A DNA stretch of 19,887 nt from CAZPMT01 sp964587655 (GTDB taxonomy: Bacteria > Hydrogenedentota > Hydrogenedentia > Hydrogenedentales > SLHB01), in assembly GCA_964587655.1 (NCBI GenBank), contig CAZPMT010000105.1, positions 1 through 19,887 of the forward strand, read 5' to 3'. Below the pieces are notes generated by a model. It did no database searches and was not told the DNA's origin. It worked only from the letters and a program-made list of their open reading frames with translations. The translations under genes and the position numbers were made by a program. Numbering within the stretch: position 1 is the stretch's first letter; every line of letters begins with the position of its first letter. Below, in pieces: positions 1 through 5,355 of this stretch.

Positions 1-141
1 GAGATGGTGATGCCCGGCGACAACATCAAGATGGTGTGCAAGCTGATCACGCCGATCGCGATGAATGAAAATTTGCGGTTCGCGGTTCGCGAAGGCGGCC
101 GGACCGTCGGCGCCGGCGTAGTAACCAGGATTATCGAATAG
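1..141 (+). CDS. tuf: Elongation factor Tu, C-terminal fragment
   Basis: The window opens inside the gene. Frame 1 reads 46 residues to a TAG stop at 139-141, beginning EMVMPGDN and ending GAGVVTRIIE. This is the last beta-barrel domain of EF-Tu, the GTPase that delivers aminoacyl-tRNA to the ribosome in the cytoplasm. The motifs MVMPGDN, REGGRTVGAGVVT and a C-terminal I-I-E are near-invariant in the family. It lies upstream of rpmG, tRNA-Trp, secE and nusG, the order found in many bacteria. The 5' part, including the GTPase domain, is outside the window, so nothing can be said about its start or promoter. Confidence 0.97.
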   Translation, partial: EMVMPGDNIKMVCKLITPIAMNENLRFAVREGGRTVGAGVVTRIIE

Positions 142-160
142 GTTTTAGGATAGGGCAGAA

Positions 161-310
161 ATGAGAGAGAACATAGTACTTCAGTGCACGGAGTGTAAGC
201 GCCGCAACTACACCGGCACCCGGGATAAGCGCAAACGCCCCGAACGCCTTGAATTGAAGAAGTTTTGCAGTTTCGACCGGAAGCACACGGTGCACAAGGA
301 GGTCAAGTAG
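161..310 (+). CDS. rpmG: 50S ribosomal protein L33
   Basis: This 49-residue protein matches the usual L33 length and pattern: an N-terminal beta strand, CTEC (C9, C12), the conserved NYTGTRDK and RLELKKFC segments, and RKHTVHKE near the end. L33 is a small protein of the large ribosomal subunit near the E site. Zinc-binding forms have two CxxC pairs. Here the first pair is intact, but the second reads C36-S-F-D39, so the fourth cysteine is replaced by aspartate. The gene starts 20 nt after the tuf stop and is too short for many ORF callers. A weak purine-rich stretch (GGGCAGAA) precedes the ATG. Identification is firm; whether it still binds zinc is unknown. Confidence 0.95.
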   Translation: MRENIVLQCTECKRRNYTGTRDKRKRPERLELKKFCSFDRKHTVHKEVK

Positions 311-356
311 AGGCCGCGTGTTGGTCCTCTTGCTTTGGCGTTCCTGTTCTGAGTGC

Positions 357-433
357 AGGCCTGTAGCTCAATTGGCTAGAGCAGCGGCCTCCAAAGCCGA
401 AGGTTGGGGGTTCGATTCCCTCCAGGCCTGCCA
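357..433 (+). tRNA. tRNA-Trp (anticodon CCA)
   Basis: A 77-nt cloverleaf can be drawn by eye. The acceptor AGGCCTG pairs with CAGGCCT. The D stem is GCTC/GAGC. The anticodon loop CTCCAAA gives anticodon CCA. The T stem GGGGG/CCCTC has loop TTCGATT, followed by discriminator G and an encoded 3' CCA. The anticodon stem is GCGGC/GCCGA, so the outermost pair (27-43) is a G-A mismatch. It sits between rpmG and secE, a common place for tRNA-Trp, and is probably processed from the same transcript. Confidence 0.95.
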
Positions 434-483
434 TTGTTGTTACGCTGTACGCGGGCAGGTAATCATACGGACAAAGGAAAATC

Positions 484-714
484 ATGGCTAGACAAGCGGA
501 TACCGGAGAGGAAAAAACTGGACTGATCACGCGCGTCAAGGAGTTCTACCAGGAAGTCTTGACGGAGATGAAGAAGGTGACGTGGCCTACGCAGGACGAG
601 TTGAAGACATCCACGTCGGTGGTGATGCTTCTCCTGGTCGTGTCCGCGACCGTCATCTACTTTTACGATGTGTTGTTCCAGTTCATTGTGATCGGCCTGT
701 TCAAGCTTGTTTGA
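484..714 (+). CDS. secE: Preprotein translocase subunit SecE
   Basis: This 76-residue protein has the single-TM form of SecE. It has a charged cytoplasmic N-terminus, an amphipathic helix around residues 14-31, the hallmark VTWPT turn (32-36) followed by a charged stretch, and one hydrophobic helix at about 44-74. SecE clamps SecY in the inner-membrane SecYEG channel. The ATG is preceded by AAAGGA at suitable spacing. It lies directly before nusG, the classic secE-nusG pairing, 12 nt apart. Nothing is unusual for a bacterium with the short form. Confidence 0.97.
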   Translation: MARQADTGEEKTGLITRVKEFYQEVLTEMKKVTWPTQDELKTSTSVVMLLLVVSATVIYFYDVLFQFIVIGLFKLV

Positions 715-726
715 GGGAGATAGGAC

Positions 727-1401
727 GTGACTGTGGAAGAGACCGCGAAAGAAACTCAAGGCGGTGCGGCCGAAAACGACGCCGAAAACGCTGACGGGGT
801 CGCGTCGGACGAAGCGCAAGAGCAGAACGGGACCCGGCTCCGCGTCGTTGACGACGGGATCAAGCGGCGGTGGTACGCCATCCATACGCACTCGGGACAG
901 GAGGGGCACGTCAAGAAGAACCTCCTCGTGATGGCCGAGCAGAACAGCCTAAGAGACTTGGTCACGAACATCCTCGTGCCCATGGAAGAAGTCGCTGAGA
1001 TCAAGTCCGGGCAGAAGAAGGTGTCAAAGCGGAAATTCTTCCCGGGATACGTTCTGGTGCAGCTTCCGGAGCACCCGGAACGCAACGCCGAACTGTGGCA
1101 CTTGGTGAAGAACACTCCCGGCGTGACGGGGTTTATCGGCTCGCGCATGGTGCCCGTGCCTCTGGAAGACGCGGAAGTGAACGGCATTCTCGAGGAGATC
1201 CGCGGCGAGCGTGAGCGTCCTAAGCCGAAGGTCAAATTCGAGCACGGAGAACGCGTGAAGATCATCGACGGCCCGTTCTCGAACTTCATGGGCAGTATAG
1301 ATGAGATGAACCTCGAGCGCGGGAAGTTGAAGGTAATGGTCGAGATTTTTGAGCGCCTGACCAGCGTGGAAGTCGAGTTCTGGCAGGTTGAGAAGGTGTA
1401 G
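727..1401 (+). CDS. nusG: Transcription termination/antitermination protein NusG
   Basis: The product is 224 residues and starts with GTG, preceded by a purine-rich GGGAGATAGGA. Residues 1-45 form an acidic, probably disordered extension not found in the shortest NusG proteins. The NGN domain (about 47-140) contains RWYAIHTHSGQE and the core KRKFFPGYVLV. The KOW domain (about 168-224) contains GERVKIIDGPFSNFMG. NusG binds RNA polymerase, modulates pausing and links it to Rho or the ribosome. It follows secE by 12 nt and precedes rplK by 15 nt, so all are likely co-transcribed. Confidence 0.97.
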   Translation: MTVEETAKETQGGAAENDAENADGVASDEAQEQNGTRLRVVDDGIKRRWYAIHTHSGQEGHVKKNLLVMAEQNSLRDLVTNILVPMEEVAEIKSGQKKVSKRKFFPGYVLVQLPEHPERNAELWHLVKNTPGVTGFIGSRMVPVPLEDAEVNGILEEIRGERERPKPKVKFEHGERVKIIDGPFSNFMGSIDEMNLERGKLKVMVEIFERLTSVEVEFWQVEKV

Positions 1402-1416
1402 AAGGGAGAGAGCTTC

Positions 1417-1848
1417 ATGCCCCCGAAGAAGAAACTGAAAACAAAGGTCAAGCTGCAATGTCCCGCCGGCCAAGCTACCCCGGCGCCGCCCGTGGGCCCG
1501 GCATTGGGCCAGCACGGCGTGAATATCATGGACTTCTGCCGGCAGTTCAACGAGCGGACGAAGGACCAGCAGGGACTGATCATTCCGGTCGTCATTTCCG
1601 TGTTCGAGGACCGGAGCTTCGCCTTCATCACGAAGACGCCGCCCGCGGCGGTGCTTCTGAAGCGCGCGGCGAAGCTGGCGAAGGCTTCCGGTGAGCCGAA
1701 CAAGACCAAGGTAGGCTCGGTCACGAAGGCCCAGGTCCGCGAGATCGCACAGATGAAGCAGCCGGACCTGAACGCGGCGAACGTCGAAGCCGCGATGCGG
1801 ATGGTTGAAGGCACCGCGCGCAGCATGGGCATTCTCGTTACGGAGTAG
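1417..1848 (+). CDS. rplK: 50S ribosomal protein L11
   Basis: The product is 143 residues, the standard L11 length. The N-terminal domain has the conserved P-x-P-P-V-G-P-A-L-G-Q-H-G-V-N segment (around 23-36) and a long KTPPAAVLLKRAA stretch. The C-terminal RNA-binding domain ends with the family's ARSMGI motif. L11 binds the GTPase-associated centre of 23S rRNA and contacts translation factors. A GGGAG element sits about 8 nt before the ATG. The gene is separated from rplA by 163 nt, much longer than the few nucleotides seen where the two are translationally coupled. Confidence 0.97.
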   Translation: MPPKKKLKTKVKLQCPAGQATPAPPVGPALGQHGVNIMDFCRQFNERTKDQQGLIIPVVISVFEDRSFAFITKTPPAAVLLKRAAKLAKASGEPNKTKVGSVTKAQVREIAQMKQPDLNAANVEAAMRMVEGTARSMGILVTE

Positions 1849-1932
1849 CATCGTTGTTCGCGAGAAGCGTGCATGTCTCGGAGATCCGGGCAATGTGCTT
1901 CGCGGCGCGACCTCATTATGATGTTCTGATTT

Positions 1933-1951
1933 GCGGCCGGATGCCGGCCGC
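1933..1951 (+). promoter_or_regulatory. GC-rich hairpin in the rplK-rplA intergenic region
   Basis: A perfect 8-bp inverted repeat, GCGGCCGG and CCGGCCGC, is separated by ATG. No T-run follows on the + strand, so it is not a typical Rho-independent terminator. It sits 13 nt before the L1-like hairpin and may insulate or protect the downstream leader, or act as an RNA-processing site. The role is inferred; only the repeat itself is seen. Confidence 0.5.
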
Positions 1952-1964
1952 TTGGACGCAAACA

Positions 1965-1997
1965 GTGGGAGGGATCTTCGGATCCCGCAGGGACCAC
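1965..1997 (+). promoter_or_regulatory. Candidate L1-binding mRNA hairpin in front of rplA
   Basis: The RNA folds as follows: outer stem GTGG/CCAC (1965-1968 with 1994-1997), a 5' internal bulge GA, inner stem GGGATC/GATCCC (1971-1976 with 1981-1986) closed by a C(UUCG)G tetraloop, and a 7-nt 3' internal loop GCAGGGA. The 5' strand GTGGGAGG matches the L1-binding helix of 23S rRNA as I remember it for E. coli. The asymmetric loop with GA on the 5' side resembles the L1-binding site in methanogen L1 mRNA. The outer stem ends exactly where the rplA Shine-Dalgarno GGGAG (1998-2002) begins, so L1 bound here could block rplA initiation. Structure is seen; L1 binding is inferred. Confidence 0.55.
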
Positions 1998-2011
1998 GGG
2001 AGATTCAAATC

Positions 2012-2725
2012 ATGGCAAGAGACACTAAGCGGATGCGAGCGCTGAAAGAGAAGGCGGTAGAAGGGCGCACGTATGTGTTGGCGGACGCCGCCAAGCTGTT
2101 GAAGGAGTGCGCTACCGCCAAGTTTGACGAGACGGTCGAACTGGCGTTCCTGCTGGGCGTCGATCCGCGCCACGCGGATCAGATGGTGCGTGGCGCGGTT
2201 TCGCTTCCGCATGGAACGGGCAAGAAGGTGCGCGTCGTAGTGTTTTGCAAGCAGGAAGCACAGCAGACCGCCGCGCGTGAAGCGGGCGCCGACGAAGTGG
2301 GCTCCGACGATCTGATGAAGAGGATCCAGGAGGGCTGGACCGACTTCGACGCGACCGTGGCTTCGCCCGACATGATGGGCCAGATCGGCCGTTTGGGCAA
2401 GATCCTCGGCCCGCGCGGTCTGATGCCGAGTCCGAAGGCCGGCACGGTCACGCTCAACGTCGGCCAGGCAGTGGCGGAGATAAAGAAAGGCAAGATCGAA
2501 TTCCGCGTTGACAAGAACGCGAACATCCACGTCCCAGTCGGAAAGGCGTCGTTCGGCGCGGATCAAATAGCCGAGAACGCCAACTCCGTCATCGAGGCAA
2601 TTGTGAAGGCGCGCCCTTCGGCCTGCAAAGGGACCTACCTGAAATCCTGCACGATCAGCAGTACGATGGGTCCGGGCTTCAAACTGGATGCGGCGGCCTT
2701 GATGGCCCAGTACCGCAGCGTATGA
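2012..2725 (+). CDS. rplA: 50S ribosomal protein L1
   Basis: The chosen ATG gives 237 residues, the normal L1 size, starting MARDTKRMR. It has GGGAG 9 nt upstream. A longer open frame back to a TTG at 1931 only translates the leader hairpins and is rejected. L1 forms the mobile stalk near the ribosomal E site and often represses its own mRNA. The signature ILGPRGLMPSPKAGTVT lies at about 131-147, and the conserved C-terminal STMGPGFKLD at 218-226. It follows a structured 163-nt leader after rplK. Downstream there is no rplJ/rplL; metK comes next. Confidence 0.97.
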   Translation: MARDTKRMRALKEKAVEGRTYVLADAAKLLKECATAKFDETVELAFLLGVDPRHADQMVRGAVSLPHGTGKKVRVVVFCKQEAQQTAAREAGADEVGSDDLMKRIQEGWTDFDATVASPDMMGQIGRLGKILGPRGLMPSPKAGTVTLNVGQAVAEIKKGKIEFRVDKNANIHVPVGKASFGADQIAENANSVIEAIVKARPSACKGTYLKSCTISSTMGPGFKLDAAALMAQYRSV

Positions 2726-2810
2726 GCCTCGTGAACGCCCAAGATGCGCTACCCCAAACGGCGCGCGGACGTTTTCAAGAAAGAATCTAACGGTTCAAGG
2801 AGCTTAGAGC

Positions 2811-4010
2811 ATGGGCAACAGCAAGCGAATCCTGTTCACCTCGGAATCGGTCACTGAAGGGCATCCGGACAAGGTTTCGGACTACATATCCGACTCGGTT
2901 CTAGATGCGATGATCGAGCAAGATCGGATGAGCCGCGTGGCCTGCGAGACGTTGGTCACGACGGGACTGTGCGTCGTGGCCGGCGAGATTACCACGAAGG
3001 CGATCGTGGACATACCGTCGATCGCGCGGAAGGCCATCGCCGACATCGGATACATGGGCGGCGACTCGGGATTCGATGCCCGCTCCTGCGCCGTCATGGT
3101 CACCCTCGACAAGCAATCGCCGGATATCTCTAGGGGCGTCACGGCGACGTCGTCGCGTGAACAGGGCGCGGGCGACCAGGGCATGATGTTCGGCTACGCT
3201 TGCGACGAAACGCCGGAACTGATGCCGGTGCCGATTTGGCTCGCGCACAAGCTGGGCGCCCAACTGGCGAAGCTGCGCAGGAACAAGAAGCTGCCATGGC
3301 TGCAGCCGGACGGAAAGTCGCAGGTAACGGTCGAGTATGTGGACGGCAAACCGTATCGCATCGACACCGTCGTCATCTCGAACCAGCACTCGCCTCTTTG
3401 CGGGGCAAGTCCCTCTCCCAAGGAACTGAAGAAAGAGCACAAGGAGATCGAGGACGCCATCATCGAGCACGTCATCAAGCCCGGCCTGCCCAGAAAGTAC
3501 GTCAAGGGTCCAGTCAAGTATCACGTGAATCCCACGGGACGCTTCGTGGTCGGCGGGCCGTGCGGCGACACCGGTCTGACGGGCCGCAAGATCATCGTGG
3601 ACACGTATGGCGGCATGGGACGCCACGGCGGTGGCGCGTTCAGCGGAAAGGACCCGTCGAAAGTGGACCGCTCCGCGTCTTACATGGCGCGCTACATCGC
3701 GAAGAACGTGGTGGCCGCCGGGATCGCGGCGCGTTGTGAAGTGCAACTCGCTTACGCCATCGGCGTGGCAAAGCCCGTATCGATAAACGCCATGACCTTC
3801 GGCACGGGCAAGATCGACGACGATAAGCTGGCCAAGATCCTGATGAACCATTTCGATTGCCGGCCCGCGGCGATCATCGAAACACTCGATCTTCGCAAGC
3901 CAATTTACCGAAAGACCACTAACTATGGACATTTCGGCCGTGAGAACTGCGGCTTCCGCTGGGAAATGACCGGCCAGGCCGACGCTCTCCGAAGGAAGGC
4001 GGGTCTCTAG
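2811..4010 (+). CDS. metK: S-adenosylmethionine synthetase
   Basis: The product is 399 residues, about 10-20 longer than the E. coli enzyme. It makes S-adenosylmethionine from methionine and ATP in the cytoplasm. The N-terminus has the family pattern FTSESVTEGHPDK (residues 9-21). The ATP-binding motif GAGDQG is at 119-124 and the phosphate loop GGGAFSGKD at 273-281. The C-terminus has the usual GHFGR segment. AAGGAG lies about 8 nt before the ATG. The 85-nt gap after rplA has no clear terminator and no recognisable SAM riboswitch. Placement directly after rplK-rplA is unusual. Confidence 0.97.
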   Translation: MGNSKRILFTSESVTEGHPDKVSDYISDSVLDAMIEQDRMSRVACETLVTTGLCVVAGEITTKAIVDIPSIARKAIADIGYMGGDSGFDARSCAVMVTLDKQSPDISRGVTATSSREQGAGDQGMMFGYACDETPELMPVPIWLAHKLGAQLAKLRRNKKLPWLQPDGKSQVTVEYVDGKPYRIDTVVISNQHSPLCGASPSPKELKKEHKEIEDAIIEHVIKPGLPRKYVKGPVKYHVNPTGRFVVGGPCGDTGLTGRKIIVDTYGGMGRHGGGAFSGKDPSKVDRSASYMARYIAKNVVAAGIAARCEVQLAYAIGVAKPVSINAMTFGTGKIDDDKLAKILMNHFDCRPAAIIETLDLRKPIYRKTTNYGHFGRENCGFRWEMTGQADALRRKAGL

Positions 4011-4063
4011 CAGAGACTTCGATGTTTCAAGCGCTGCGGACGGGTGAGTAGAGGGTATCTCGA

Positions 4064-5167
4064 ATGGCCAGGTCCGATGCGGCAGTTCCAACGGAACAAG
4101 CCCCCTTCGTCTTGTCATTAAGGTACGTCGGGGGGATCTTTGTTCTCATGACGCTTGCGCTGCTGCCGGTCATGGCTTTTCTCATACTCACGGAGCGCGA
4201 GGTTTCGCAGTACAGCACCCTGACATTCGAATCGCATGTGCGAAAGGCGCTGGATGAGCGTGCATCCGGACGCGCGGTGCGCATCTGCACGGGCGCTCTG
4301 AGAATTGGGATAAGCCGAAGCGACTATTGGGGCAAAGCCTATCTCCTACGCGCCAAGGCCCATGCAGGCGAGCAGAACTCCGGGAAAGCCTTGGATGATC
4401 TCGAGACAAGCGCGCGGCTGTGGACCGAAGCCCCGTACAACGCGACCGAAGATGATCATGCCGAGATCGCGGCGTTCGGCACGAAATTCGCCCGCCAACT
4501 CCTGGACGCCGGCAATGCGGCCGGAGCGCGGCGCGCAATCTCGGCCGCGGGCATGGGCAGCGGCAATCCGGTCGAGTATCTTCATCAACAATGGGCCGCG
4601 TGGCCCGCGGCGACGCGACAGGCACTCTGGCCGGAAGGTCCCTGCATCACGGCCGAAGGATACGGCGGCGCGGATCTGCCCGAGTTTAAACCGGCCAGCG
4701 ATGACCAGCCGCGCAAGCTCATAGGCACGCGCGTCGAGCCGTCCGCAGGACGGGAAGGAACCCCGTGCGCCTTTTTGGACCTAGCAGCCGGCAGCACTGG
4801 AGAAAGTGTATACACGATTGCCGCGAACATCCCGTTGTCGGAAAAACCGTTCGCCTTGCGCGTTGCGGTAAAGCAGGATCCGCCGGGGCCCGCCAAGGTG
4901 TTCCTGAGTTATTGGTTCGACTCTGCGCGAAGATCGGCCGCTACCACTGACACCACGAGTATCGATCTCGGCAACGGATGGAACCTGTTCGAGATCAAAC
5001 GCAATTTCTTCGAGGAGCGAACGGCGTTCGCGAAGAAAGAAGGATACGATCCGGTGGGAGGCGTCATCAGCCGGATTGGCCTGAGCTTCCCGCAAGGTCC
5101 GGCCATGCGTTGCTGGGTCGACAAGATCGAGTTGTTTATCCCGCAAGCCGGAGCGCAGCCCGGATAA
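4064..5167 (+). CDS. Membrane-anchored protein of unknown function
   Basis: I do not recognise this 367-residue protein as a named family. A single strong hydrophobic helix spans about residues 20-42, preceded by a neutral N-terminus, consistent with a signal anchor and an outward-facing body. Residues about 55-160 are alpha-helical and alanine-rich, with a TPR-like look (LLRAKAHAGEQ, KALDDLETSARLW). Residues about 200-362 look beta-rich and resemble a jelly-roll ligand-binding domain (FALRVAVKQD, KVFLSYWFDS, CWVDKIELF). GAGGG lies 8 nt before the ATG. It starts 53 nt after metK on the same strand. An exopolysaccharide or cell-surface role is possible but unsupported. Confidence 0.75.
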   Translation: MARSDAAVPTEQAPFVLSLRYVGGIFVLMTLALLPVMAFLILTEREVSQYSTLTFESHVRKALDERASGRAVRICTGALRIGISRSDYWGKAYLLRAKAHAGEQNSGKALDDLETSARLWTEAPYNATEDDHAEIAAFGTKFARQLLDAGNAAGARRAISAAGMGSGNPVEYLHQQWAAWPAATRQALWPEGPCITAEGYGGADLPEFKPASDDQPRKLIGTRVEPSAGREGTPCAFLDLAAGSTGESVYTIAANIPLSEKPFALRVAVKQDPPGPAKVFLSYWFDSARRSAATTDTTSIDLGNGWNLFEIKRNFFEERTAFAKKEGYDPVGGVISRIGLSFPQGPAMRCWVDKIELFIPQAGAQPG

Positions 5168-5355
5168 CGCGGCGTTGACGACCGATTCCTCCGTCGCGTG
5201 AGAGACCGGTTCTTGCTTCTCGAACTATGGACATCGGATCGCCTACAATCTCCGTGCGACTTTGCGGTTGTCATCCTGCAGGCACGGAAGGGCAAGGGAC
5301 CGCAACCCCTTGTCAAACGCAACGGGCGGAGCTTTACAGAAAGGGTGCATTCAAC

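Noticed and set aside
756..1997. A 413-codon open frame on the - strand across nusG and rplK
   Set aside because: It is antisense to two unmistakable genes and has no family-like sequence; high GC makes long shadow frames common.
2726..2810. SAM riboswitch upstream of metK
   Set aside because: The 85-nt gap is short and shows no SAM riboswitch stems or a terminator/antiterminator pair.
5213..5249. Possible promoter TTGCTT...TACAAT before the SNF2 gene
   Set aside because: The spacer is about 25 nt, too long for a sigma-70 promoter, and no better -35 box is present.
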